Source of the DNA: Erythrocercus mccallii
Taxonomy: Eukaryota > Chordata > Aves > Passeriformes > Dicruridae
DNA: 64,000 nucleotides
NCBI GenBank assembly: GCA_013397435.1
Contig: VZRG01001946.1
Location: 1-64,000 of the forward strand
Reading direction: 5' to 3'
Shown here: piece by piece, positions 60,201 to 64,000 of the stretch
Position numbering within the stretch: position 1 is the stretch's first letter
Layout of the letters: the number at the start of each line of letters is the position of its first letter
The notes under the pieces: generated by a model
What the model saw: only the letters and a program-made list of their open reading frames with translations
Database searches by the model: none
Told to the model about the DNA's origin: nothing
Position numbers and translations under genes: made by a program

Positions 60201-63103
60201 CAACCCTTTTATCAATATTTTTAGTCATCTGGACTGCAGTTAAACGTATCTAAAGAGACAAAGCATGGCAGAGGGGTTGAGTAAAGCTAGATTCCTGCTT
60301 TTTGGTAGCAGAAAGCTCTGTGCAGAGCTGTCTGGTGCCCCTTGCTAAATTTTACAGGAATAGCATTTTTTTTGCTACCAACTTGCTGCTTGAAAATGCA
60401 ATCATGTTTTCTTTGAACTTGCTGGAATGCAGAAGTTTCTGGGGGAGAGGGCAGAGGAGAAGAATAAAACACAAAAAGTAGTCTTTAGATCTCCATCACT
60501 GACACATGTTCAGTTTGCCTGATAGTGTTTGAAATGTTATAAAGATAACATTAGAAGCCAAAAGTGCAAAGTACCAGTGCAACCTGAGAATCCTTTTAGC
60601 TAAAACTCAGCAAATTTGGTCCTTTCCAGTAGAAGATCTTAATAGTCCCTGTGCTTTTTTTACAGAGATGCATGTCAGAATGTTGCAATTGCTTATCAGA
60701 TGCAAATGGTGCCCAAGCTTGTTTTCCTTTTCAATGATCCTGAAATCAGCAGCTCCAAGGTCACTGTGGCCTGCACTATTCTGTCCCATCTCTTGCAAGG
60801 ATACTTTAATACAAGGGATGTTCTCAGGTAACCGTCAAGGTCTATCACTTTTCCTCAGATTGCAGATAAGCTATACTTCTGCTAGTGTTGGAGAGAGCTC
60901 AACAGTAGAGCTTCCCTCATCATGTCTTGGGTACAGCACCAGATCTTTGGCAACTGCAAGATCCCCTGGTGAAAAACTAATGAAAAACTTTTTCATTCAC
61001 TCCAACCTTATATTTGTGTGAAGGTGAATTGAATGATGACTGTTATCATGGTGGCACAGACAATTCTGTAGGTATGACTGGGATTACTCAAATATGTACT
61101 TAATATTTGCTTACATTAAAGCCTTGTCCCTAAAGCATCACTACAGTTTTACAATTTGGCCCCAAAGAACTGTGTACCTAATCTTGTTGGTTTGGCTTAT
61201 ATCCTAATAACAATCCTTTTTGTTCCTGAATTTCAATCAGTTATGTTAGTCAGGATTTCATGAAGCATGGCATTTAAATCCTTGTTTGCTCTTCACAGAA
61301 TGTAAGCACTGCTTCATTTTATATTCCCAGCCTAATTGCATCAGCCTGTAACCTATCAACTGAGGAAGGTCCACACAGTGCTGTCTACAGCCACCTAATT
61401 CCCAGGAAAATACACTGCACAGATGGCAGCTCTGTTTCTAAACCTCTGTTTTTAATAAAATGTAGAAACAGAGTTGTATGTCAAATCTGTGGACTCTGCC
61501 TTTTGCTCTGTTGGAGAGTATGAACACCTCTAATAGTTAACTGTGGAGTGAGCTAATACATGAATTTGGTGTTTTCCAGCTCTTTTGTGAATGTATGCTC
61601 CTGGATTTATTTTACCTATATGTTATCTATATGTATATATTCCTACTCTGGACTTGTAGGAATTAGTCTGTTCTTTTTTTCATATAGGTGATGAGACAGG
61701 TGAGAGTCGTGGATTAAGTGTATCAAACTTGTCATGTTGTAAGGAGTGTGAATGAGCATTTTTTCTTAAATAATCATGATTTGTTATCCCTTGGTAACAT
61801 GATTAGTTGTCAGGCCCATGAGTATTGAGAGAGTGGACAGAGATAGTCCCTGTCCTTCTAGCTCCAGGACAGCAGAGACTTTAACAGGCTCTCAGCAGCA
61901 CTGAGAGGTGCTGGAGTTTCTGCTGCTCCCAAATTTGGACTTCTAGAGGGAATTGCTGTCTGGCCCATTCCTGCAGAACAACTGGTGTTTTGTTCCTAAA
62001 GAAATATCCTTCTTGTGAGCAGGAGAAAGTTGTGCACTTTCACTAAATGTGTATATATCACATTAATCTTTCTATCCTTAGAACCAGGTTATGTGGATAA
62101 GCAAATTACAGGTGAAAAAAGGGTGCCAGTCCTCCTCACAACAGACCTGCTAAGGTTTCTCTGTTCTCCTCTATGTGCTTGGAAACCAAGTAGTGATAAC
62201 AGAGATATTGGAATGCCACAGGCTTTCTTTCATCTTTCATATGAGCTGAGTGCTTTACTCAGTATTCCTTACTTGTTGGTGGAAGACCTTAAAGTAGATA
62301 GAGAAAACGTTTCCATAGCAGAATATATTTTACTTTGATTTGTAGATAGTTTCAGTCATTACAATTTAAGAAAGATATTAAGCTATTAGAGGGCATCCAA
62401 AGAAGGGCTAGGGAGATGAAGAGCCTTGAGGGGAAGCCAGGTGAGGAGTATCTGAGTTCACTTGGTCTGTTCAGCCTAGAGAAAAGGATACTGAGGGGTG
62501 GCCTCATTGCAGTTGCAGCTTCCTTCTGAGGGGAAGAAGAGGGGCAGACACTGATCTCTCCTCTGTGGTGACAGTGACAGGACCTGAGGGAATGGCGTGA
62601 AGTTGTCAGGGGAGATTTAGGCTGGATATTAGAAAAAGGTTCTTCCCCCAGAGGGTGGTCAGGCACTGGAACAGGCTCCCCAGGGAAGTGGTGACAGCAC
62701 CAAGGCTGACAGAGATCAAGAAGCTTTTAGACAATACTCTTGCACAAGTGTGACTCTTGGGATGTCCTGCTGAGGGCCAGGAGTTGGACTTTGATGATCC
62801 TTGTGGGTGCCTTCCAACATAGCACATTCAGTGACCTTTTCATTTACTTCCTCGATTAGGAAGTTTTCATTTTATATTTCTGAAATTATTAGAATTTCTA
62901 ATGGTGATTGTTAAGTCACTGTAAACCAGCATCCAGCTGTGCATATAATCTCCAAGAAATTAAATTAATATCTTTCTGTTGACCACAACTGCTTCACTTT
63001 TTCTCTGCAAGGATTGGATTGTTCCTTGTTTACACCTTGAAACCTTCTTCTGTGGATGAAAATCAGATTTACCTGGATAGTGTGGCTGAGAGGCCCACTG
63101 AAG
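21000..63103 (+). CDS. WDFY4: WDFY4, 5' half of the spliced coding sequence (26 exons)
   Basis: WDFY4 (WD repeat and FYVE domain containing 4) is a very large BEACH-family scaffold of about 3,100-3,200 residues in mammals. It is needed there for cross-presentation of cell-associated antigen by type 1 conventional dendritic cells, and is also expressed in B cells. Human variants are linked to lupus and dermatomyositis. Joining 26 exons gives 4,789 nt (1,596 codons plus one base) with all splice phases compatible. The order of motifs follows remembered mammalian WDFY4 and, more weakly, its paralogue WDFY3/[105 protein letters not shown]4 rather than WDFY3 is favoured by near identity in the last four. 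The gene starts at ATG 21000 and runs off the right edge; PH-like, BEACH and WD40 modules are outside. No frameshift or premature stop is seen. Confidence 0.95.
21261..26997 (+). other. WDFY4: WDFY4 intron 1
   Basis: 5.7 kb between exons 1 and 2. It contains the LTR fragment at about 23.31-23.71 kb and a run of T near 23161. The rest is ordinary AT-rich DNA, and no further exon is needed by reading frame or homology. Confidence 0.85.
23310..23705 (+). mobile_element. avian ERV LTR, 3' part (solo, decayed)
   Basis: Matches the remembered 3' portion of a common bird endogenous-retrovirus LTR: a CTGGAATATCCCTTTGGTCA block near 23460, CTGTCCTGGCTGTGTC near 23492, CTCAGCAATGACAACAGCAT near 23586, CAGCACAAATCCAAAACA near 23629 and a terminus ACCAAACCAGCACA ending at 23705. 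The same block order occurs in the LTR at 53.7-54.3 kb. The 5' half is missing or too diverged to see. No retroviral gene is present. Two minus- and plus-strand frames of about 90-105 codons across it are by-products. Confidence 0.7.
26998..27112 (+). CDS. WDFY4: WDFY4 coding exon 2 (residues 88-125)
   Basis: Acceptor TGGATTTCAG ending at 26997, donor CAG|GTAATG at 27113. Starts in phase 0, ends in phase 1. Encodes [18 protein letters not shown] and continues to LNGKPA. The opening AWE-S follows directly on the LFLK of exon 1 as in the mammalian protein. Part of the N-terminal helical region. Intron 2 (27113-27699) shows no other feature. Confidence 0.92.
27700..27803 (+). CDS. WDFY4: WDFY4 coding exon 3 (residues 126-160)
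   Basis: Acceptor GTGATAACAG ending at 27699, donor TTG|GTAAGA at 27804. Phase 1 in, phase 0 out. Encodes [18 protein letters not shown] followed by [17 protein letters not shown]. The [10 protein letters not shown] segment is nearly identical to the mammalian sequence. Intron 3 (27804-29174) holds only unremarkable AT-rich DNA. Confidence 0.94.
29175..29321 (+). CDS. WDFY4: WDFY4 coding exon 4 (residues 161-209)
   Basis: Acceptor TTCCTACTTAG ending at 29174, donor AAG|GTGAGA at 29322; phase 0 at both ends (49 codons). Encodes [20 protein letters not shown], then LFFTVPPKK and an acidic stretch (about residues 190-204, rich in D and E) before MLVK. The GLPA-L-QCLYLFF core is a signature shared with mammalian WDFY4 and with WDFY3 (KCLYLFF). 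Intron 4 is 365 nt with nothing notable. Confidence 0.94.
29687..29876 (+). CDS. WDFY4: WDFY4 coding exon 5 (residues 210-272)
   Basis: Acceptor TGCTTTTCAG ending at 29686, donor CAAG|GTTTGG at 29877 (T at +3, weak, but fixed by phase and homology). Phase 0 in, phase 1 out. Encodes [20 protein letters not shown], then [20 protein letters not shown] and VLRTISKAQ. The LQSL-IAT and RAISKAQ-type motifs match mammalian WDFY4. Intron 5 (29877-30974) ends in a long T-rich tract. Confidence 0.93.
30975..31164 (+). CDS. WDFY4: WDFY4 coding exon 6 (residues 273-335)
   Basis: Acceptor ATTTTTTTTCCACAG ending at 30974, donor CAG|GTAAGA at 31165. Phase 1 in, phase 2 out. Encodes [20 protein letters not shown], then [20 protein letters not shown] and LLLKILLR. 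The [21 protein letters not shown] motif is almost identical to the mammalian protein. Intron 6 (31165-32530) carries an A-rich run at about 31746-31772 and a run of T near 32290. Confidence 0.95.
32531..32691 (+). CDS. WDFY4: WDFY4 coding exon 7 (residues 336-389)
   Basis: Acceptor TTGTTCCTAG ending at 32530, donor CTG|GTACAG at 32692. Phase 2 in, phase 1 out. Encodes [20 protein letters not shown], then [31 protein letters not shown] in mammals corresponds to [12 protein letters not shown]. Intron 7 is 325 nt with no feature besides its polypyrimidine tract. Confidence 0.94.
33017..33469 (+). CDS. WDFY4: WDFY4 coding exon 8 (residues 390-540)
   Basis: Acceptor TTTCCCTGCAG ending at 33016, donor TCAG|GTATGA at 33470. 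Phase 1 at both ends; 453 nt. Encodes [47 protein letters not shown] and [19 protein letters not shown]. These runs are among the best conserved in the N-terminal helical (armadillo-like) region, and identify WDFY4 on their own. Confidence 0.97.
33470..33887 (+). other. WDFY4: WDFY4 intron 8 with assembly gap
   Basis: The intron contains 75 N at 33537-33611, followed directly by a run of T. The gap is intronic and the splice phases on both sides match, so no coding sequence is likely to be lost, although the true gap length may differ from 75. Confidence 0.9.
33888..33992 (+). CDS. WDFY4: WDFY4 coding exon 9 (residues 541-575)
   Basis: Acceptor ATATACTGACAG ending at 33887 (poor polypyrimidine tract), donor ACGG|GTAAGG at 33993. 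Phase 1 at both ends. Encodes [19 protein letters not shown], then [16 protein letters not shown]. The E-EL-VML-VTL--SVRN pattern matches mammalian WDFY4. The open frame continues upstream of the acceptor, but homology and phase place the boundary here. Confidence 0.9.
34827..35017 (+). CDS. WDFY4: WDFY4 coding exon 10 (residues 576-639)
   Basis: Acceptor TTTGTCTCTAG ending at 34826, donor AAG|GTAATT at 35018. Phase 1 in, phase 0 out. Encodes [55 protein letters not shown] and LHLKLDLLK. Very close to the mammalian sequence throughout. Intron 9 (33993-34826) has no recognisable feature. Confidence 0.97.
35018..37479 (+). other. WDFY4: WDFY4 intron 10
   Basis: 2.5 kb of AT-rich sequence without an exon, RNA gene or clear repeat that I can name. 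A short C/T-rich patch lies near 37340-37365. Confidence 0.8.
37480..38084 (+). CDS. WDFY4: WDFY4 coding exon 11 (residues 640-840), the largest here
   Basis: Acceptor CAACATTTGTAG ending at 37479, donor GAGAA|GTAAGC at 38085. Phase 0 in, phase 2 out; 605 nt. The first two thirds are conserved: [35 protein letters not shown], then [31 protein letters not shown] and [14 protein letters not shown]. The last 45 residues or so ([18 protein letters not shown] and following) are charged and look disordered, the position where the mammalian proteins also vary most. It ends LWPEEK and continues into exon 12. Confidence 0.95.
40580..40830 (-). mobile_element. CR1 LINE fragment, antisense to WDFY4
   Basis: Read on the minus strand it gives the familiar CR1 order: GCCCAGGTGGCCAACAAGGC near 40790, GGCATCCTGGCCTGAATCA near 40765, a GTGTGGCCAGCAGGACCAGA-like block near 40735, GCACTGGTGAGGCTACACC near 40690, CAGTTCTGGGCCTCTCACTA near 40660 and a GTGTGCAAAGAAGGGCAACA block near 40610. 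This is the part just upstream of the one preserved at 62.4 kb. Only a fragment of non-coding or decayed coding sequence remains. Confidence 0.88.
41772..41795 (+). repeat. (TTA)8 microsatellite
   Basis: Eight perfect TTA units, intronic in WDFY4 intron 11. Likely to vary in length between individuals. Confidence 0.95.
42155..42248 (+). CDS. WDFY4: WDFY4 coding exon 12 (residues 841-872)
   Basis: Acceptor TATTACTGCAG ending at 42154, donor CAG|GTGAGT at 42249 (consensus). Phase 2 in, phase 0 out. Encodes [20 protein letters not shown], then [11 protein letters not shown]. The pattern I-HPG-VCIMVRLLP-LY in mammals corresponds well. This short exon links the variable tail of exon 11 to the conserved exon 13. 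Confidence 0.93.
42249..46765 (+). other. WDFY4: WDFY4 intron 12
   Basis: 4.5 kb, AT-rich. I see no named repeat, RNA gene or exon. The longest open frame (128 codons on the minus strand, 46304-46690) has no recognisable motif. Confidence 0.8.
46766..46980 (+). CDS. WDFY4: WDFY4 coding exon 13 (residues 873-943)
   Basis: Acceptor TCCATTTCAG ending at 46765, donor TTAAG|GTATAA at 46981. Phase 0 in, phase 2 out. Encodes [39 protein letters not shown] and [17 protein letters not shown]. The RQVMCE-GLL and [13 protein letters not shown] motifs are shared with WDFY4 and WDFY3 (there RQVMCEAGL, FERLASQALEP). Confidence 0.97.
47866..47966 (+). CDS. WDFY4: WDFY4 coding exon 14 (residues 944-977)
   Basis: Acceptor CATGTTAG ending at 47865, preceded by an unbroken run of 17 T (47841-47857); donor GCAG|GTAAGC at 47967. 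Phase 2 in, phase 1 out. Encodes [16 protein letters not shown] followed by a basic, serine-rich stretch to SDSANA. After QFL-LG the sequence is a weakly conserved, probably disordered linker. Assignment rests on QFL after VLR, on phase and on flanking exons. Confidence 0.88.
48802..49009 (+). CDS. WDFY4: WDFY4 coding exon 15 (residues 978-1046)
   Basis: Acceptor ATCTTTCAG ending at 48801, donor TATGG|GTATTG at 49010. Phase 1 in, phase 2 out. It begins with linker ([19 protein letters not shown]) and then becomes strongly conserved: [19 protein letters not shown] and [19 protein letters not shown]. The last block leads into the lectin-like domain. Introns 14 (47967-48801) and 15 (265 nt) show nothing else. 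Confidence 0.96.
49275..49351 (+). CDS. WDFY4: WDFY4 coding exon 16 (residues 1047-1072)
   Basis: Only 77 nt. Acceptor CTATTGTATAG ending at 49274 (weak polypyrimidine tract), donor ATGG|GTAAGC at 49352. Phase 2 in, phase 1 out. Encodes [20 protein letters not shown] followed by GGTGM. Matches the mammalian CLFIPTLSTVMG...SGG-GTG segment, which fixes the exon despite its size. Confidence 0.93.
50062..50280 (+). CDS. WDFY4: WDFY4 coding exon 17 (residues 1073-1145), start of lectin-like domain
   Basis: Acceptor CTCTCTACAG ending at 50061, donor CTTG|GTATGG at 50281. Phase 1 at both ends. Encodes [39 protein letters not shown] and [20 protein letters not shown]. The FPP-GL--SCWF and PLR-LT-VR motifs are the first beta strands of the concanavalin A-like (LamG-type) domain found N-terminal to BEACH in this family. 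Confidence 0.97.
51278..51462 (+). CDS. WDFY4: WDFY4 coding exon 18 (residues 1146-1207)
   Basis: Acceptor TGCTGTTACAG ending at 51277, donor AAG|GTAAAG at 51463. Phase 1 in, phase 0 out. Encodes [17 protein letters not shown], then [20 protein letters not shown] and [19 protein letters not shown] and YI-GQ---S-K are the hallmark strands of a concanavalin A-like fold, continuing the domain begun in exon 17. Intron 17 (50281-51277) has no feature. Confidence 0.96.
51463..54423 (+). other. WDFY4: WDFY4 intron 18
   Basis: 3.0 kb. AT-rich up to about 53.7 kb, then an LTR at 53724-54292 that ends only about 130 bp before the exon 19 acceptor. No exon or RNA gene seen otherwise. Confidence 0.85.
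53724..54292 (+). mobile_element. avian ERV LTR, nearly full length, solo
   Basis: Begins TGTGGTGGATTGACC at 53724, the remembered start of a widespread bird endogenous-retrovirus LTR. A CAGCTGGACAGAGGAGAGAA block follows near 53800 and TGAGATAAGG near 53844. A GTATGAAATATCTCTG block near 54075 and CCTAGTCGTGTCCCC near 54112 correspond to GTCTGGAATATCCCTT and GGCTGTGTC in the copy at 23.3-23.7 kb. It ends about CAGCCAGACTCA at 54292. It is shortened inside and diverged. No retroviral coding region accompanies it, so it is a solo LTR. Target-site duplication is not obvious. Confidence 0.72.
54424..54655 (+). CDS. WDFY4: WDFY4 coding exon 19 (residues 1208-1284)
   Basis: Acceptor TTCTCTGTTGCAG ending at 54423, donor GAAG|GTATGT at 54656. 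Phase 0 in, phase 1 out. Encodes [39 protein letters not shown] and [26 protein letters not shown] is the last strand of the lectin-like domain. [14 protein letters not shown] is nearly identical to mammalian WDFY4 and distinguishes it from WDFY3. Confidence 0.97.
54656..56631 (+). other. WDFY4: WDFY4 intron 19
   Basis: 2.0 kb. Contains a two-copy perfect tandem repeat of a 15-bp purine-rich unit (AAAGGAAGTTAGGAA, 55676-55690 and 55691-55705) and a run of T near 55761. Otherwise nothing recognisable. Confidence 0.8.
56632..56783 (+). CDS. WDFY4: WDFY4 coding exon 20 (residues 1285-1335), unusual donor
   Basis: Acceptor TCGTGTTTTAG ending at 56631. Phase 1 in, phase 0 out. Encodes [40 protein letters not shown] and [11 protein letters not shown]. 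The donor is GAG|GTCACA at 56784, which departs from GTRAGT at +3 and +5/+6. Reading frame, homology (mammalian LIAKE followed by -N-SSRD) and exon 21 in phase 0 all place the junction here, and no better GT lies nearby. Confidence 0.9.
57319..57430 (+). CDS. WDFY4: WDFY4 coding exon 21 (residues 1336-1372)
   Basis: Acceptor ATCTGTTTTAG ending at 57318, donor TATG|GTAAAT at 57431. Phase 0 in, phase 1 out. Encodes [20 protein letters not shown], then [30 protein letters not shown] in WDFY3 and NCAGHLSGSLRTIGAVAVGQ in WDFY4 are clear relatives. The following intron is very short (113 nt, 57431-57543). Intron 20 (56784-57318) has no feature. Confidence 0.96.
57544..57734 (+). CDS. WDFY4: WDFY4 coding exon 22 (residues 1373-1436)
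   Basis: Acceptor CAATTTCCTAG ending at 57543, donor CAG|GTAGAC at 57735. Phase 1 in, phase 0 out. Encodes [40 protein letters not shown] and LMRHIHGYQ. One of the best-conserved stretches; [11 protein letters not shown] and [12 protein letters not shown] match mammalian WDFY4 almost exactly. Confidence 0.97.
57735..59262 (+). other. WDFY4: WDFY4 intron 22
   Basis: 1.5 kb of AT-rich sequence with a run of T near 58671. No exon, RNA gene or named repeat seen. Confidence 0.8.
59263..59415 (+). CDS. WDFY4: WDFY4 coding exon 23 (residues 1437-1487)
   Basis: Acceptor CTTTTTTTCAG ending at 59262, donor GAG|GTAAAA at 59416; phase 0 at both ends (51 codons). Encodes [39 protein letters not shown] and FQYILCNFE. 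Helical, hydrophobic sequence matching mammalian LLRKK-SLLN-RI-QL and ILCNFE. Intron 23 (59416-59776) has no separate feature. Confidence 0.96.
59777..59850 (+). CDS. WDFY4: WDFY4 coding exon 24 (residues 1488-1511)
   Basis: Short exon of 74 nt. Acceptor TTTGTCTTTCAG ending at 59776, donor CCAG|GTATAA at 59851. Phase 0 in, phase 2 out. Encodes [20 protein letters not shown] then LQSS. The LWM--A-NL-L-LFSHL-EILQS pattern of mammals identifies it. Intron 24 (59851-60665) holds nothing I can name. Confidence 0.94.
60666..60827 (+). CDS. WDFY4: WDFY4 coding exon 25 (residues 1512-1565)
   Basis: Acceptor CTTTTTTTACAG ending at 60665, donor TCTCAG|GTAACC at 60828. Phase 2 at both ends. Encodes [39 protein letters not shown] and [13 protein letters not shown]. 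The A-Q-Q-IPKLIFLFN pattern and the Q--F-T-D-LR ending match mammalian WDFY4. Confidence 0.95.
60828..63011 (+). other. WDFY4: WDFY4 intron 25
   Basis: 2.2 kb. Contains a plus-oriented CR1 copy at about 62.37-62.84 kb. The rest is unremarkable. A short AT alternation lies near 61615-61640. Confidence 0.85.
62372..62840 (+). mobile_element. CR1 LINE, 5'-truncated 3' end
   Basis: Closely follows the remembered CR1 3' end: AGAGGGCATCCAAAGAAGGG near 62390, TTCAGCCTAGAGAAAAGGA near 62471, GGCTGGATATTAGAAAAAGG near 62621, GGCACTGGAACAGGCTCCCC near 62663, GGACTTTGATGATCCTTGTG near 62787 and GTGCCTTCCAACAT near 62807. It is more complete and less diverged than the copy at 7 kb, but lacks a clear 8-bp tail repeat. 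The minus-strand open frames over it are by-products. Confidence 0.93.
63012..63103 (+). CDS. WDFY4: WDFY4 coding exon 26 (residues 1566-1596), last in window
   Basis: Acceptor TTTCTCTGCAAG ending at 63011 (an AAG rather than CAG or TAG acceptor), donor GAAG|GTGAGC at 63104. Phase 2 in, phase 1 out. Encodes [20 protein letters not shown] then [24 protein letters not shown] in mammals is nearly the same. The next exon is not found before 64000, so the gene continues right of the window. Confidence 0.95.
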
Positions 63104-64000
63104 GTGAGCAGCTGCCTTTGGGGTATGTGCTGTGATAGGTAACTTCAGTATTTCCCTCCTTCCCCAGGACCTGATGACCCTAATTGCAACATTAGTGCTT
63201 TTTCTCCCTGTGGCAGGAAGAGACAAAATTCAAATTTCTTCATATGGAAAGAGACAGGCTACACGGAGGTGACCCTTTTGCTCTTTCTCTGCTAATAAAC
63301 CAGCAGTACTTTGGCTGCATTGTCCAAAGCTGACACAATGCTGGATTTCAGATATACACAGAGAGGAAGGATAGTAAATTGAAATTGTCACCAAACTAAC
63401 CTACGGGGCTCTTACAAGGAATAAAATTTCAATGGGCATCCTGGATTTTCTGTGAAGACTTTACTACACTTACAGTTGTAACAAATAACAATGCAGAGCT
63501 CTACACCTCTTAAAGGATCTGTGTATTTGTCAGGTTCACATTGAGGAACATCCAGTTATTTGGCCCTTTCACTGTGATCCTTCAGTTGAGGCTTTGTTGC
63601 TATTGCACCTCTAAACAGATCATATTGAGGAGACAGTGGTAACTGCAGTTTGTTTATAGACATCTCAGCAAGGCAACACAAGTCAGATTGCCTGTTTACA
63701 TTTCTCTCTCCAGTTAACCTGAGATTGCTTCCTGTGAGATATTGTTCAACAGGCAGTCTGAATGAGTTTTAAATAATTCTAAAGAGAGGACTTTGGCAAT
63801 GTAAGCACGGGTTGTTTCTTATGTTAGCAGGAATCCTTATGTCTAAAATTTGATGTCCACATCTTTTTACTCTGCAAAAACCCCTGATATAAGCACTTCT
63901 ACAGGGCTAATTTGGGGCAAACAAAATTGTTCATCAAAGCAATGGAACATGTTTTGTCTCTTCATTGGTGTTTATTACTTTCTGATATTTATAGCCTTAA
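63104..64000 (+). other. WDFY4: WDFY4 intron 26 (start; continues right)
   Basis: Sequence after the last visible exon. No open stretch in the needed phase resembles the next part of WDFY4, and no other gene or repeat is recognised. Confidence 0.75.

Noticed and set aside
62352..62827. Minus-strand open frames of 104 and 73 codons
   Set aside because: They are antisense to the CR1 3' end and arise from its GC-rich sequence.
21000..63103. WDFY3 (ALFY) as an alternative identity
   Set aside because: Shared motifs exist, but [24 protein letters not shown] and [12 protein letters not shown] follow WDFY4, and the ARHGAP22 neighbour fits the WDFY4 locus.
21000..64000. Nested LRRC18 gene expected within WDFY4 from mammals
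   Set aside because: No leucine-rich repeat frame was found on either strand. If conserved, it would lie in introns right of the window.
1..64000. CRISPR arrays, operons, insertion sequences, phage or rRNA/tRNA genes
   Set aside because: No direct-repeat and spacer pattern, prokaryotic gene layout or cloverleaf-like sequence was seen; the window is vertebrate nuclear DNA.

Overview
The window looks like nuclear DNA from a bird. It has short exons with GT-AG introns, no operons, three CR1 non-LTR retrotransposon fragments and two avian-type LTRs, and both recognisable genes are vertebrate genes. One 75-base run of N (33537-33611) marks an assembly gap. The species cannot be told from the sequence.

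Layout. At 660-1460 there is a GC- and CpG-rich island. On the minus strand it holds the first coding exon of ARHGAP22 (11 codons plus one base, 857-890). The rest of that gene lies left of the window, so 1-856 is its first intron. From the island to about 21 kb (some 19.5 kb) no gene could be identified. That stretch holds an old CR1 copy (about 7.0-7.4 kb), low-complexity tracts, a perfect 21-bp hairpin near 17.97 kb and an unexplained 46-codon ORF at 3.26 kb. From 21,000 to beyond the right edge the plus strand carries the 5' half of WDFY4. I could assemble 26 consecutive coding exons (4,789 nt, 1,596 codons plus one base). Every splice phase agrees and no exon appears to be missing. ARHGAP22 and WDFY4 are therefore head to head, the arrangement known at this locus in other vertebrates.

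The WDFY4 part covers the N-terminal alpha-helical (armadillo-like) region, a variable linker, the concanavalin A-like lectin/LamG-type domain (exons 17-19) and the start of the following helical region. The PH-like, BEACH and WD40 domains that define the family would be encoded right of the window. WDFY4 is a large BEACH-family scaffold. In mammals it is needed for cross-presentation of cell-associated antigen by type 1 conventional dendritic cells. ARHGAP22 is a Rac-directed GTPase-activating protein. Nothing in the sequence shows the two proteins acting together; they are neighbours with divergent transcription.

I found no previously undescribed system. The observations most worth a second look are the unassigned ORF behind a strong splice-acceptor-like sequence at 3.26 kb, the nested hairpins at 17.9-18.1 kb, an upstream ORF in the ARHGAP22 leader, an LTR 130 bp upstream of WDFY4 exon 19, and two splice sites with unusual sequence (exon 20 donor, exon 14 acceptor).
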